This document shows positions 53,378-62,484 of a stretch of DNA of 64,000 nucleotides, in pieces. The number at the start of each line of letters is the position of its first letter. The stretch's first letter is position 1. Origin of the DNA: Kaistella solincola. Lineage in GTDB: Bacteria; Bacteroidota; Bacteroidia; Flavobacteriales; Weeksellaceae. The notes beneath the pieces are model-generated. The model saw only the letters and a program-made list of their open reading frames with translations. It did not search any database and had not been told where the DNA came from. A program made the translations under genes and the position numbers. Where the stretch lies: NCBI RefSeq assembly GCF_000812875.1, contig NZ_JSYK01000003.1, positions 1,279,844 through 1,343,843 on the forward strand, given 5' to 3'.

Positions 53378-53773
53378 CTTACGCTCTTCCGGCGTCGGAA
53401 TTTCGCAGGCTTGGGTCGCCAGTTTTTTTCGGTTTTCCGCAACGCGGTCGTAGAGAAAATCGGTGATTGCGGTAGGTAAAAATCTCAGCACTGATATAAA
53501 CTGATAAATTCCGCCTAAAACCTCGGAAATTTTAAAAACTGCATGCGATTTCCTTAGGTAATATTCATCGGGTTTCCAAAGGTAAAGGGTGTCGAGATCG
53601 GTCAATTCCAGATTTCTTTCGCTTAAAAATCTTTGGCCAAATTCACCCTGTAAAGCAGCAAATAAAAACTGGTTTTTATTATCGCGTTTTAAAATCCAGT
53701 GAACCCAAAAATTACAGAATCCGCATTCACCGTCGTAAAAAACATAATATTTAGTAGCATCTGTGTTTGTCAT
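53363..53773 (-). CDS. DCC-family thiol-disulfide oxidoreductase-like protein (DUF393)
   Basis: The 136-residue protein has the DCC motif in VFYDGECGFCNFWVHWILKRD (D-x2-C-x2-C) and the typical continuation RFLSERNLELTDLDTLYLWKPDEYY. DUF393 proteins have a thioredoxin-like fold and may act in redox chemistry; the function is unknown. Its ATG overlaps the stop of the haem-binding gene (TAATG). The C-terminal IG and the stop come from a palindromic repeat. Confidence 0.92.
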   Translation of the reverse strand: MTNTDATKYYVFYDGECGFCNFWVHWILKRDNKNQFLFAALQGEFGQRFLSERNLELTDLDTLYLWKPDEYYLRKSHAVFKISEVLGGIYQFISVLRFLPTAITDFLYDRVAENRKKLATQACEIPTPEERKKFIG

Positions 53774-54270
53774 TATTGTATTTTAAATTCTGATTTTTCC
53801 ACCTGCGTCGGCAGCGTGTTCATCAGGCGTGTTTCTTCTGCAAGCGTTTTAAAATAGTGAATCAGCTCCTGTTTTTCCGCCGCCGTAAATTTAGCTTCGG
53901 GATGCAGAATAATATAAGAATCCAGCGGCATTTCGTTTTTTTCGATCAGTTCCGCGGCTTCCTGCATTTTTTTCAGTTCTCTTTTCGGTGGATATGTTGC
54001 GAAGGTGGAGAAGTTTAATTCCTTTCTGCCTTCTTCAATATGATCCTGCAGAAACCACGCCATTGGTTGGATGTTGGAATACCACGGATATTTCGACTCA
54101 TTGCTGTGGCAGTCGTAGCAGCCGTTTCTAATTAAATTTGCCGTTTTTTCGGGAGTTTTTTTAATATTTAAAAAATCCATTTGCGGCGTAGGTGCCGGGT
54201 TGTTTTTGTCAATCGGAAAAAACTGAATGAGGATAAAAGCAACCAGCAGAATAACAAGAATCTTTTTCAC
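53773..54270 (-). CDS. Haem-binding domain protein, membrane-anchored
   Basis: The protein has a single membrane anchor near the N-terminus (KKILVILLVAFILIQFF) and a periplasmic domain with CYDCH (c-type haem attachment CxxCH) in LIRNGCYDCHSNESKYPWYSNIQPMAWFLQDHI, matching the Haem_bd family. Start set to GTG 54270 (V-KKILVILL); a GTG 60 bp upstream would add a poorly typical N-terminus, and no ATG is available. The stop overlaps the DCC start, so the two are translationally coupled. Probable periplasmic cytochrome-like or redox protein. Confidence 0.85.
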   Translation of the reverse strand: MKKILVILLVAFILIQFFPIDKNNPAPTPQMDFLNIKKTPEKTANLIRNGCYDCHSNESKYPWYSNIQPMAWFLQDHIEEGRKELNFSTFATYPPKRELKKMQEAAELIEKNEMPLDSYIILHPEAKFTAAEKQELIHYFKTLAEETRLMNTLPTQVEKSEFKIQ

Positions 54271-54377
54271 GGTAAGTTTTTGATACGTGAATTTACTCAA
54301 TATTTTTTTAATAACATTTAAAACCACCACGAAGCAGCTGACATTTCTCAGTTTGGTTGAACTTTTCAGCGGAAATT

Positions 54378-54408
54378 GATAAATTAGCTGCTAAACAGAC
54401 CAATTTTT
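54378..54408. repeat. 31-bp palindromic repeat
   Basis: GATAAATTAGCTG, CTAAACA and GACCAATTTTT follow in order; the stem is weakened. It lies between the divergent haem-binding and peroxiredoxin genes. Confidence 0.5.
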
Positions 54409-54470
54409 CGATATTTCAACATTATAGATTTTATAAATCAAATTTGATTTTATAATTGATAAAAACGGTG

Positions 54471-54478
54471 TACTTTTG
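54471..54478 (+). promoter_or_regulatory. -7 element of the peroxiredoxin operon
   Basis: TACTTTTG matches TAnnTTTG, 28 bp before the ATG at 54507. A TTTG lies at 54443-54446, 24 bp upstream, somewhat far for a -33 element. Confidence 0.65.
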
Positions 54479-54506
54479 CACCTGTAAATAACAAACAATA
54501 TATATT

Positions 54507-55142
54507 ATGTCATTAGTAGGAAAAAAATTCCCGAACGTTACCATCGATGCAATGTCTGAAATGGGTGACGATTTAAGAATCAACGTATTCGAAGAAGCAG
54601 TAAATAACCAACAGAAAGTGCTTTTGTTCTGGTATCCAAAGGATTTTACTTTTGTGTGCCCGACAGAACTTCACGCTTTTCAGGAAGCTTTAGGTGAATT
54701 CGAAAAAAGAAACACCAAAGTTATCGGTGCTTCATGTGACACCAACGAAGTTCACTTCGCGTGGTTGAACACTTCAAAAGACAACGGCGGCATTGAAGGT
54801 GTTACTTATCCCATTTTAGCAGATACACACCGTCAGCTGGCAAATATTTTAGGAATCGTAGATCAGGATTTTGATTATGATGAAGAAGGTAACGAATCTT
54901 TCACAGGTTCCAACGTAACTTACAGAGCGACTTACCTTATCGACGAAACCGGAAAAATCTTCCACGAAGCGGTAAACGATATGCCACTTGGAAGAAACGT
55001 AAAAGAATTTTTAAGATTAATCGATGCTTACGCGCACGTGCAGAAACATGGTGAAGTTTGCCCTGCAAACTGGGAAGAAGGTAAAGATGCTATGCAGGCG
55101 AACAGAAAATCCACAGCGGAATATTTAGCATCACAAAACTAA
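54507..55142 (+). CDS. Peroxiredoxin, AhpC/Prx type
   Basis: Peroxiredoxin reduces hydrogen peroxide and organic peroxides in the cytoplasm. The 211-residue typical 2-Cys enzyme has the peroxidatic Cys51 in FTFVCPTEL and the resolving Cys185 in EVCPANWEEG. It is followed after 11 bp by a thioredoxin and then a DUF6952 gene, suggesting its own reducing partner. Codon use is biased as in highly expressed genes. Confidence 0.96.
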   Translation: MSLVGKKFPNVTIDAMSEMGDDLRINVFEEAVNNQQKVLLFWYPKDFTFVCPTELHAFQEALGEFEKRNTKVIGASCDTNEVHFAWLNTSKDNGGIEGVTYPILADTHRQLANILGIVDQDFDYDEEGNESFTGSNVTYRATYLIDETGKIFHEAVNDMPLGRNVKEFLRLIDAYAHVQKHGEVCPANWEEGKDAMQANRKSTAEYLASQN

Positions 55143-55153
55143 AAAAAAGCATT

Positions 55154-55462
55154 ATGTACACAGAATTAGCAGAAGACACTTTGCAGCAGATTGTTGCAGA
55201 CAATGAAAAAGTTGTAGTACAATACGGCGCTACCTGGTGCGGAAACTGCAGAATCATGAAGCCGAAATTCAAAAAATTAGCTTCTGAAAACGAAGAAATT
55301 CCGTTTTTATATGTAGATGCCGAAAAATTGCCGGAAAGCCGGAAATTAGCAAAAGTGGACAATTTACCAACGTTTGCCATTTTCAAAAATGGTGAGTTGG
55401 TAAATCAGGTTCAGTCTAACCAGGCTGAAAGTTTAAATAATCTTTTTAAAGAATTAAATTAA
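55154..55462 (+). CDS. Thioredoxin-family protein
   Basis: The 102-residue protein has the active site GATWCGNCRIMKPKF, with Cys29 and Cys32 (CGNC instead of CGPC), and the usual VDAEKLPESRKLAKVDNLPTFAIFKNGE. It likely reduces the upstream peroxiredoxin. Its TAA overlaps the next ATG (TAATG). Middle gene of a three-gene operon. Confidence 0.95.
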   Translation: MYTELAEDTLQQIVADNEKVVVQYGATWCGNCRIMKPKFKKLASENEEIPFLYVDAEKLPESRKLAKVDNLPTFAIFKNGELVNQVQSNQAESLNNLFKELN

Positions 55463-55710
55463 TGAAACTCCCAATTATCAGACAGTTCTATCAAACGCAG
55501 CCCACCGAAAACCTGGAAAAAACTTTAGAAGTTTTAGAAGCTTTTTCGGAATTCCGCGGAGCTTCTGAAGAAGATTTAAACGTCGTGGGCGAATTGATTA
55601 CCAATATCTGCGGCGCTCTCGAAGTTCACGCTGATGTTGCAAAAGGAACAGCGGAACGCGATGCTTTAAATGCATTTGCCCAAAAAGTTCTGGGTTCCAT
55701 TGACAAATAG
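55462..55710 (+). CDS. DUF6952-like small protein
   Basis: The 82-residue soluble protein MKLPIIRQFYQTQPTENLEK is mostly helical, with one cysteine in ITNICGALEVH. I recall it as DUF6952, a Flavobacteriia family found after peroxiredoxin and thioredoxin genes. Its start overlaps the thioredoxin stop by one base, and the strict operon position suggests a role in peroxide defence. The function is unknown. Confidence 0.75.
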   Translation: MKLPIIRQFYQTQPTENLEKTLEVLEAFSEFRGASEEDLNVVGELITNICGALEVHADVAKGTAERDALNAFAQKVLGSIDK

Positions 55711-55729
55711 ATCAGAATTTAATTTCACA

Positions 55730-55758
55730 AAAAAAAGCGGGTATTTCCCGCTTTTTTT
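55730..55758 (+). terminator. Intrinsic terminator of the peroxiredoxin operon
   Basis: AGCGGG and CCCGCT form a 6-bp stem with loop TATTT, flanked by A- and T-tracts, so it also serves the convergent lipoprotein gene. Confidence 0.9.
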
Positions 55759-55769
55759 ATGTTTTAGAA

Positions 55770-56246
55770 CTATTTTCTTTTGTGGTTTTTCTTACCTTTA
55801 TTACCTTTCGCTTTTTTGTAAGCGTGGTCGTTATCGTTGCCCCAGTTGTCGTATTGTTTCGCCCGCTTTTTTTGCTGACCTTTTGCGTAATCTGTCGCCT
55901 GACCACCGTAGATTTTTTTTGCCTGCCCTGGAGGCAAATTTTGACGATTTGTATTGTTTGGGTAATAAACGGTATTATTACCTCCGCTTAAAATTCCCGG
56001 GTTTCCGGTGACATCGCCCGTACGGATAACCCGGCCGTTTTGGTAAACATTTCCGCTTCTGTCACGGTACACTTCACCTCTTCTGTACACCGCACCGTCA
56101 TTAGCACGGTACACCGTTCCGTTCGTTCCGTTAGTTGGATATCTGTTGTTCGGGTAATTGTTGCCGTAGGCGTCATTTTGTGTTCCACAAGAAGATAAAG
56201 CCAATGCTAAACCAGAACCGATAATTATATTAAATAAATTTTTCAT
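55770..56246 (-). CDS. Asn/Gly/Tyr-rich lipoprotein with basic tail
   Basis: The 158-residue protein has a lipoprotein signal (IIIGSGLALALSSC, Cys 20), an Asn/Tyr/Gly/Arg-rich low-complexity region with imperfect repeats (VYRANDGAVYRRGEVYRDRSGNVYQNGRV) and a strongly basic end (KKAKGNKGKKNHKRK). I do not recognise a named family; such lipoproteins occur in Flavobacteriia. The single ATG start is set by the signal. It is convergent with the peroxiredoxin operon. Confidence 0.75.
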   Translation of the reverse strand: MKNLFNIIIGSGLALALSSCGTQNDAYGNNYPNNRYPTNGTNGTVYRANDGAVYRRGEVYRDRSGNVYQNGRVIRTGDVTGNPGILSGGNNTVYYPNNTNRQNLPPGQAKKIYGGQATDYAKGQQKKRAKQYDNWGNDNDHAYKKAKGNKGKKNHKRK

Positions 56247-56322
56247 TTTAATTGTTTTGATTTAAAACCTTACTTCCAATGTTAATGCCAAACTTTTTAA
56301 TTAAAACTGTACCTGCTGAAAA

Positions 56323-56823
56323 TCAATCAGTTCCAACAACAACACTACGGCGTTCCAGCAACACCACATCGCGCCAGTGGCCGTTCAGCTGTCCTAACCG
56401 TTCGCGTCTCCCCACCACACGGAAATCCAGCTTTTCGTGAATGGCAATGCTGGCTTCATTTTCCGGAAAAATTCCCGCCTGTAAGGTCCAAAATTTCTGT
56501 TCTTCGCTGTCGAGAACTAATTTTTTCAGCAAGAGTTTCCCCAAACCTTTTCCCTGCACTGAACCGTCGAGGTAAATACTGACTTCTGCCACACCTTTGA
56601 AGCATGCGCGGTCGCTCACGGGCAAAAGCGCGCACCAACCAACGGTTTCATTAGCTTCATTTTCAAGTACAAAACGGCAAACTTTCAGGTATTTAGAATC
56701 CCAAGCTTCCCAAGTGGGCGCCGTCTTTTCGTAGGTGGCATTCCCACCATCGATTCCCTGCTGATAAATGTCGATGATTTTTGGAGCGTCCTCCTCTTGC
56801 ATGATGCGGATTTCGTAGTTCAT
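56323..56823 (-). CDS. GNAT N-acetyltransferase (phosphinothricin acetyltransferase-like)
   Basis: The 166-residue protein has the acetyl-CoA loop VQGKGLGKLLLKKLV at about residues 90-104 and the branch marks IDIYQQGIDGGNATYEKTAPTWEAWD and AEVSIYLDG, like Pat/Bar-type acetyltransferases that act on amino-acid analogues or methionine sulfone. It lies 29 bp downstream of uvrA on the same strand. The true substrate is not known. Confidence 0.92.
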   Translation of the reverse strand: MNYEIRIMQEEDAPKIIDIYQQGIDGGNATYEKTAPTWEAWDSKYLKVCRFVLENEANETVGWCALLPVSDRACFKGVAEVSIYLDGSVQGKGLGKLLLKKLVLDSEEQKFWTLQAGIFPENEASIAIHEKLDFRVVGRRERLGQLNGHWRDVVLLERRSVVVGTD

Positions 56824-56852
56824 TTTTTTCGGTGCTTTAAAGGCAAAATTTT

Positions 56853-59684
56853 TCAGTTCAACTCTTTTTTTAAAAACCTGGCAGTAAGTGATTTTTTAGA
56901 TTTTGCCACTTCTTCGGGAGTTCCTTTGGCAATAATTTCACCGCCGTGTTTTCCGCCTTCCGGACCGATATCGATGATATGATCAGCAAGTTTGATGACA
57001 TCCATATTATGCTCGATAATGATGAAGGAATTTCCGAGGTTTACGAGTTTATTGATGGCATCCATCAACACTTTTACATCTTCGAAATGAAGTCCAGTGG
57101 TAGGTTCATCCAGTATGTAAAGTGTATTACCAGTTTGTCTTTTCGAAAGTTCTGTGGCGAGTTTAATACGTTGTGCTTCACCACCGCTTAAAGTCGTTGA
57201 TTGTTGACCGAGCGTGATATAACCCAAACCAACATCCTGCATCGTTTTCACTTTTGCATAAATTTTCGGAATCGGCTGGAAAAACTCTGTCGCTTCGTTG
57301 ATGGTCATTTCCAAAACATCGGAAATGGATTTTCCTTTGTAGCGAACTTCCAGTGTTTCGCGGTTAAATCTTTTGCCGTTGCAAGTTTCACAGTGAACGT
57401 AAACATCGGGCAAAAAATTCATTTCAATGACTTTCAAACCGCCACCCTGACAGGTTTCACAGCGTCCGCCTTTTACATTAAACGAAAATCTTCCGGCTTT
57501 GTATGCCCGGATCTTTGATTCCGGAAGTTCAGCAAAAAGATTTCTGATGTCTGTAAACATTCCGGTATATGTCGCCGGATTTGAGCGCGGCGTGCGGCCG
57601 ATCGGTGTTTGGTCCACATCCACAATTTTATCGATATTGTCAATTCCTTCAAATTTTTTGTATGGCAAAGGTTCCTGAACGCTGCGGTAAAAATGCTGGT
57701 TCAGAATCGGGTATAAAGTTCCGTTAATCAGCGAAGATTTTCCGCTGCCTGAAATACCTGTGACTACAACCAGTTTCCCAAGCGGAATTTCCAGGTTTAC
57801 ATTTTTCAGATTATTTCCGGTTGCACCTTTTAAAACCAAAGATTTTCCGTTGCCTTCGCGCCTTTTTTCCGGAATTTCTATTTTGCGTTTTCCGGTGATA
57901 TAATCCGCAGTAATGGTGTCGGCTTTCAGCAAATCTTCAGGTTTTCCCTGCCAAAGGATCTCACCGCCAAATTTTCCGGCACGCGGCCCGATGTCCAAAA
58001 CCTCATCCGCTTCCATGATCATATCTTTGTCATGTTCAACAACAATCACAGAATTTCCGATGTCACGTAAGTTTTTCAAGGAGTTGATAAGTCTTTCATT
58101 ATCACGCTGATGCAAACCGATGGAAGGTTCATCTAAAATATAAAGCACATTTACGAGCTGAGAACCAATTTGCGTCGCAAGACGGATGCGCTGAGATTCA
58201 CCGCCGGATAAGGTGCGCGAACTGCGGCTTAAGCTGAGATATTCCAAACCGACATCCAAAAGAAACTGCAAACGCGTTTTAATTTCTTTCAGAATTTCGT
58301 GCGCGATAATTTTATTGTTTTTGCTGAATTTATCTTCAACATTAATGAGCCATTCTTTCAAATCGGAAAGCGAAAGCGCGTTGATCTCCGCAATGTTCTT
58401 ACCGTCAATTTTAAAGCTTAAACTTGATGGTTGCAAACGCGTGCCATGACATTCCGGACAGGTTTCTTCGGTGGTGAAATGGCGTTCGAGCAAGATCGCA
58501 TCGTAGCTTTCTTTATCGTCGATCATGTCGTTGATCAAAGAAATTAAACCATCGAAATTGACTTTTATTTTTTTATTAATGCCCGCGTATTTCAAATCTT
58601 TGTTGAATTCTTTATGACAGCCGTTGTACATATAATCCTGCGCTTCCGCGGGAATATCTTTTATCGGCGTGGCTAAGGAAAGTCCGAAAATTTCTAGAAT
58701 ATTTTTAATCTGGCCTAAAATCCATTTGTTGGACTTGATGTCTTCCAACGGCAATAAACCACCCTGATTGATGGAAAGTTTTGGATTATCAACAAAATAA
58801 TCGGTGTTCACTTTTTTTACGGTTCCCAGACCTTTGCAATACGGGCAACTTCCTTTTGGTGAATTGAACGAAAAGGTATTCGGTTCCGGTAGCGCAAGTG
58901 AATGACCGGTTTCTGCATCCATTAAATTTTTGGAAAAATACTCAATATTTTCAGTCTCCAGTTTTTGAATCCCGACAATTCCCTCGCCCATTTGAAGTGC
59001 GGTTTTCAGGGATTTTTCCATGCGGTTTTCCGAAGCGCTTTCACCGATGATCCAGCGGTCGATAATGATATCAATATCGTGGGTTTTATAACGGTCGAGT
59101 TTCAAATCATATTCGATATCCTGAATTTCACCATCAATTCTTGCTTGTCCGTAGCCTTTTTTCGCCATCTGCACGAAAAGTTCGTGATAATGACCTTTTC
59201 GGGAACGTACAACCGGCGCCAAAAGCATCACTTTTTCGCCTTTATAATTGGTTTTTATGGCTTCTAAAATCTGCTCTTCGGTATAGCTAACAAGCTGCTG
59301 ACCGGAAGTCAGGGAATACGCATCGGACACACGCGCGAAAAGTAAACGTAGAAAGTCGTATAATTCGGTAACCGTGCCGACGGTGGAACGCGGATTTTTA
59401 TTTGTAGTTTTCTGCTCAATCGCAATAACGGGCGAAAGTCCATCTATTTTATCTACATCAGGTCTTTCCAGTCCGCCGAGAAACTGCCGCGCGTAGGCGG
59501 AAAATGTTTCAATATAGCGGCGCTGACCTTCCGCGAAAATGGTATCAAAAGCGAGTGAGGATTTTCCGCTGCCGGAAAGTCCGGTAATCACGACGAGTTC
59601 GTTACGCGGAATTTTAACATCGATATTTTTCAGGTTATGTTCACGTGCGCCGTAAACTTCTATATATTCTTTGTTTTCTTTCAT
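56853..59684 (-). CDS. uvrA: Excinuclease ABC subunit A
   Basis: UvrA recognises bulky DNA damage with UvrB in nucleotide excision repair. The 943-residue protein has two ABC domains, with Walker [14 protein letters not shown] (about residue 34) and [14 protein letters not shown] (about residue 646), two signatures LSGGESQRI and LSGGEAQRI, and zinc-finger cysteine pairs [27 protein letters not shown] and CETCNGK. The length is standard. ATG at 59684; followed by a GNAT gene. Confidence 0.98.
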   Translation of the reverse strand: MKENKEYIEVYGAREHNLKNIDVKIPRNELVVITGLSGSGKSSLAFDTIFAEGQRRYIETFSAYARQFLGGLERPDVDKIDGLSPVIAIEQKTTNKNPRSTVGTVTELYDFLRLLFARVSDAYSLTSGQQLVSYTEEQILEAIKTNYKGEKVMLLAPVVRSRKGHYHELFVQMAKKGYGQARIDGEIQDIEYDLKLDRYKTHDIDIIIDRWIIGESASENRMEKSLKTALQMGEGIVGIQKLETENIEYFSKNLMDAETGHSLALPEPNTFSFNSPKGSCPYCKGLGTVKKVNTDYFVDNPKLSINQGGLLPLEDIKSNKWILGQIKNILEIFGLSLATPIKDIPAEAQDYMYNGCHKEFNKDLKYAGINKKIKVNFDGLISLINDMIDDKESYDAILLERHFTTEETCPECHGTRLQPSSLSFKIDGKNIAEINALSLSDLKEWLINVEDKFSKNNKIIAHEILKEIKTRLQFLLDVGLEYLSLSRSSRTLSGGESQRIRLATQIGSQLVNVLYILDEPSIGLHQRDNERLINSLKNLRDIGNSVIVVEHDKDMIMEADEVLDIGPRAGKFGGEILWQGKPEDLLKADTITADYITGKRKIEIPEKRREGNGKSLVLKGATGNNLKNVNLEIPLGKLVVVTGISGSGKSSLINGTLYPILNQHFYRSVQEPLPYKKFEGIDNIDKIVDVDQTPIGRTPRSNPATYTGMFTDIRNLFAELPESKIRAYKAGRFSFNVKGGRCETCQGGGLKVIEMNFLPDVYVHCETCNGKRFNRETLEVRYKGKSISDVLEMTINEATEFFQPIPKIYAKVKTMQDVGLGYITLGQQSTTLSGGEAQRIKLATELSKRQTGNTLYILDEPTTGLHFEDVKVLMDAINKLVNLGNSFIIIEHNMDVIKLADHIIDIGPEGGKHGGEIIAKGTPEEVAKSKKSLTARFLKKELN

Positions 59685-59800
59685 TTATGTGCTGAAATTT
59701 CAATTTTCAGAGTTTGCAAAAATACGGAAAAATTGCGGCATAAGAAATTGGCTTTGACGCTTTTGAAATTAATGAATAAAGAATTATTAATTATTAAAAT

Positions 59801-59878
59801 GAAAAAATTTGCTGTTTTAGCGGCGAATTTTTATAGACCACAAAACTGAAAAATTAGGTGTTTTAGCAGGCAATTTTT
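59801..59878. repeat. Two adjacent 31-bp palindromic repeats
   Basis: Copies at 59801-59832 (AAAAAATTTGCTG, TTTTAGC, GGCGAATTTTT) and 59848-59878 (AAAAATTAGGTG, TTTTAGC, AGGCAATTTTT) are 47 bp apart. They lie in the 59685-60111 gap between uvrA and the YceI gene, followed by element A2 and a promoter. Confidence 0.75.
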
Positions 59879-59923
59879 GTGGGAAGGAAAATTTTGAAAT
59901 AACGGAAAAATTTCGATGGTAGG

Positions 59924-60012
59924 ACGCGCCCCGACCTGAGTGGAGCTCTTTTTGCGAGGAGGAACGACGAGCAAAAAAGCGGGAACGGAGGGCGGATAAA
60001 GGCGCCCAAATA
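59924..60012 (+). repeat. Hairpin element family A, copy 2
   Basis: CGCGCCCCGACCTGAGTGG, AGCTC, a hairpin (TTTTTGC and GCAAAAA around GAGGAGGAACGACGA), GCGGGAACGGAGGGCGGA, and GCGCCCAAATAAAAAAAA follow in order. All flanks match the copy at 15211-15287; the hairpin does not. Confidence 0.8.
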
Positions 60013-60072
60013 AAAAAAAACCAGCAAAAGCTTTTCTTAACATAGGTCAAGCCTCAGCCGCCCGATCAGCCG

Positions 60073-60080
60073 TACTTTTG
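60073..60080 (+). promoter_or_regulatory. -7 element of the YceI gene
   Basis: TACTTTTG matches TAnnTTTG, followed by CACTATAAAAC, 31 bp before the ATG at 60112. Confidence 0.65.
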
Positions 60081-60111
60081 CACTATAAAACAAAACAAAA
60101 AATTTAGATCA

Positions 60112-60786
60112 ATGAAAAAAGTAACAATCTTAGCACTTTCAGCATTTTTATTTGCAGTGTCTTGTACCGAAGCAAAAGCTGACCAGGTAACCACTGCAAC
60201 CGAACAAACCGTAGCGGAAACCGCAGGGCAAACCTTCGCCATAGACACCAACGCCAGCACCGTAAACTGGACTGCAACGCATAAAGGTGGCCTGAACCCA
60301 AGATTCGGAACTACGGAAGCGTCCGGAACTTTGGCTTTCGAAAACGGACAACTGATTGCAGGAAGTTTGGTTTCTGACATCAACAGTCTGGTAACAAGCC
60401 CGGAATCTGTAGACCCGGCGATGAGCGACGGTAAAACTTCTGCAGATCTTGATGCGCATTTGAAAAGTGCAGATTTCTTCGATGTTGAAAAATATCCAAG
60501 TGTAAAATTCGACATTACGAAAGTTGAAGATTTAGCTGCAGGAACTGAAAGCAAAACAGTTGGTGCAAATAAAACCGTAAGCGGAAACCTGACTATTAAA
60601 GGGAAAACCGTAAACGTGACTTTCCCGGCGAAAGTTGAGGTTACAGAAAATCAGGCAAGTTTAGAGTCTAAATTCACCATCAACAGAGAAGATTGGGGAT
60701 TGGCTTACGGCGCTGAAGGCGACCCGAAAGACTGGATGATTTCGCAAGGTGTTGACCTGGAGCTAAACATCGTAGGTAAAAAATAA
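60112..60786 (+). CDS. YceI-family lipoprotein
   Basis: The 224-residue protein has a lipoprotein signal (ALSAFLFAVSC, Cys 18), a Thr/Glu-rich linker and a YceI domain (residues 45-224): FAIDTNASTVNWTATHKGG, DLDAHLKSADFFDVEKYPSVKFDITKV, NLTIKGKTVNVTFPAKV and FTINREDWGL. YceI folds like a lipocalin and binds isoprenoid chains such as polyprenyl quinone analogues. In Flavobacteriia lipoprotein versions are common; the role is unclear. Single-gene unit with its own promoter and terminator. Confidence 0.93.
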   Translation: MKKVTILALSAFLFAVSCTEAKADQVTTATEQTVAETAGQTFAIDTNASTVNWTATHKGGLNPRFGTTEASGTLAFENGQLIAGSLVSDINSLVTSPESVDPAMSDGKTSADLDAHLKSADFFDVEKYPSVKFDITKVEDLAAGTESKTVGANKTVSGNLTIKGKTVNVTFPAKVEVTENQASLESKFTINREDWGLAYGAEGDPKDWMISQGVDLELNIVGKK

Positions 60787-60807
60787 GATTTTCTTATAGA
60801 AATAATT

Positions 60808-60833
60808 AAAGCCGCATTATTGCGGCTTTTTTT
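60808..60833 (+). terminator. Intrinsic terminator of the YceI gene
   Basis: AAAGCCGCA and TGCGGCTTT form a 9-bp stem with loop TTAT and a following T-tract. Confidence 0.93.
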
Positions 60834-60911
60834 GTATTCTTTTTGAAATTCTGTTAAACATGGCCATTTTTTCGTGCCAGTGCGGACTAATGAAAAATGG
60901 GAAAAAAGCAT

Positions 60912-60944
60912 AAAAAAACCACCAATTTTTACAAATTAGTGGTT
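60912..60944 (-). terminator. Terminator of a lost minus-strand tRNA
   Basis: CCACCAATTT and AAATTAGTGG pair with one wobble around TTAC. On the minus strand this gives a stem followed by TTTTTTT, directly after the tRNA-like 3' end at 60945-60957. Confidence 0.65.
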
Positions 60945-60957
60945 GTGGAGGATATCG
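60945..60957 (-). pseudogene. tRNA 3'-end remnant, probable attachment site
   Basis: On the minus strand the bases read CGATATCCTCCAC, which fits the T-stem end, seven acceptor bases ATCCTCC, discriminator A and a following C. The match to tRNA stops at the CGAT, and no T-loop or anticodon arm follows on the 5' side (the next bases are GGGG). A terminator stands right behind it. This is what remains when an element inserts in a tRNA gene; the integrase begins 154 bp away. The tRNA species cannot be read. The 60787-61110 gap holds only this and two terminators. Confidence 0.5.
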
Positions 60958-61110
60958 CCCCACTTTTATGTAATTTATTGAAATTTAACGAAATTGAAAA
61001 TAATTATATTGTTGACTGTCAGATAATTAAATAATTTCAGTTTTTTATACTTTCATACTATTTCGATTAATTCTACATTTGCAAGACAAATTTTTACAAC
61101 TTGTCTTGCG

Positions 61111-62478
61111 ATGTCAACACTCTATTATAAATTCAGATCTACAAAAAATAAAGGCTACTTAACCGCGCGATTCCAGTATAGGATTGAGTTTGCTGAAAAA
61201 TCAAAAGATATCTACTTTGACGCTCTTTTGGAAGATAAAAGATTTTTTGTGGACAAAGAATATTTTTACAAGACATATAAGGACCCAATTTTAAGAGAAA
61301 AGGAAAAAAGTTCCAAAAATTTGGACAAACGAAAGGTCGCATCGGACTTAGATACAGAAGAAAATAAACTGAGGAATTTGGTTATTGACCGTTTCAACAA
61401 CACCGAAAATAAAGAGTCTCTCACTAAAGAATGGTTCAAGGACATCATCTATGAATATTTGCATCCTGGCTTTAAAAAGAAAAATACTGTTGTTAAAATC
61501 GTTGGAAATGATCTTATTACGGTTCTGGAACATTATAAAAATTACAAATCTGATTTAACTTTTAACACAATAAAGAAGATGGGAGTTGTTAAAAGTAAAT
61601 TGGATCGCTTTGAGAGTGATTTAAAGATAAGATTAAAAACAACTGACATCAATACCGATTTTCGGGACCGGTTCATAAAGTGGTCAAACGAAAACCAGTA
61701 TGCTGCCGGAACAATTTCCCGAGACCTTACTTTTATACGCACGATCTGCTACTATGCCTCCAATGAACTTGATTTAGAAATTTATAACAAACTAGAACGT
61801 GTACAATACAAATTAGAAAAAATTAAAAATCCTTACACAGACAATCGGGACAACCCAGAGGAAATATTGGAAGTTTATCTAACGCCAAAGGAAATAGAAG
61901 ATATTGAAAACAATAATGATTTACCCGAATATTTGGACAATGCACGGGATATTTTCCTGATTGGTTATGAGACTGGTCAAAGAATTTCTGATTTTTTGCG
62001 GTTCGATAAGGAAATGCTTAAAACGATTAATGGTGTTACTCTTATCAATTTCATTCAAAAGAAAACGAAAAAACAAATGCTTTTACCTTTAAGCAGTAGA
62101 GTGCTTAGAATACTCGAGAAACGAAATGGTGAGTTTCCTCGAAGAATTTCAGATCAAAAATTCAATGACTATATTAAACTTGTATGTGAACAATCGAAAA
62201 TCACCGAAACCGTCTTAGGAGTAAAGAGAATAAAAGTATTGCTGGACCCAAAAGATGAAGAAAGTGGAATTTGGCGCGGAGTTCCGGGCTATTACCCAAA
62301 GAAGGATTTAGTTGCAGGACATACTGCGCGTAGAAGTTTCTGCACCAATCATTATGGAATTTGGCCAACCTCCGATATTATGTATTTCAGTGGACACAGC
62401 ACAGAAGCAATGTTGCTACAATATATAAAAGCCAAACCCATCGAAAGAGCTTTGCAGATATTTAAAAACCTTAAATAA
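61111..62478 (+). CDS. Tyrosine recombinase / integrase
   Basis: The 455-residue site-specific recombinase is of the Bacteroidetes phage/transposon type. The catalytic residues are all present: R291 in TGQRISDFL, a lysine in the QKKTKKQ hairpin, H404 and R407 in GHTARRSF, H429 in SGHST and the nucleophile Y438 in LLQYIKA. An N-terminal core-binding SAM-like domain precedes them (about residues 115-235). It inserts or excises a mobile element. The ATG at 61111 is 154 bp from a tRNA 3' remnant, and a DUF3853-like gene starts 6 bp after it. Its A/T content is higher than that of the neighbours. Confidence 0.95.
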   Translation: MSTLYYKFRSTKNKGYLTARFQYRIEFAEKSKDIYFDALLEDKRFFVDKEYFYKTYKDPILREKEKSSKNLDKRKVASDLDTEENKLRNLVIDRFNNTENKESLTKEWFKDIIYEYLHPGFKKKNTVVKIVGNDLITVLEHYKNYKSDLTFNTIKKMGVVKSKLDRFESDLKIRLKTTDINTDFRDRFIKWSNENQYAAGTISRDLTFIRTICYYASNELDLEIYNKLERVQYKLEKIKNPYTDNRDNPEEILEVYLTPKEIEDIENNNDLPEYLDNARDIFLIGYETGQRISDFLRFDKEMLKTINGVTLINFIQKKTKKQMLLPLSSRVLRILEKRNGEFPRRISDQKFNDYIKLVCEQSKITETVLGVKRIKVLLDPKDEESGIWRGVPGYYPKKDLVAGHTARRSFCTNHYGIWPTSDIMYFSGHSTEAMLLQYIKAKPIERALQIFKNLK

Positions 62479-62484
62479 ATAAGC

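Noticed and set aside
59817..60050. Minus-strand frame of 77 codons in the uvrA-YceI gap
   Set aside because: It translates element A2, with the repeat's flanks giving ALRSRFF and similar words; no protein family.
60900..61110. Complete tRNA gene beside the integrase
   Set aside because: Only the last 12-13 bases of a tRNA are matched; no anticodon or D arm can be folded.
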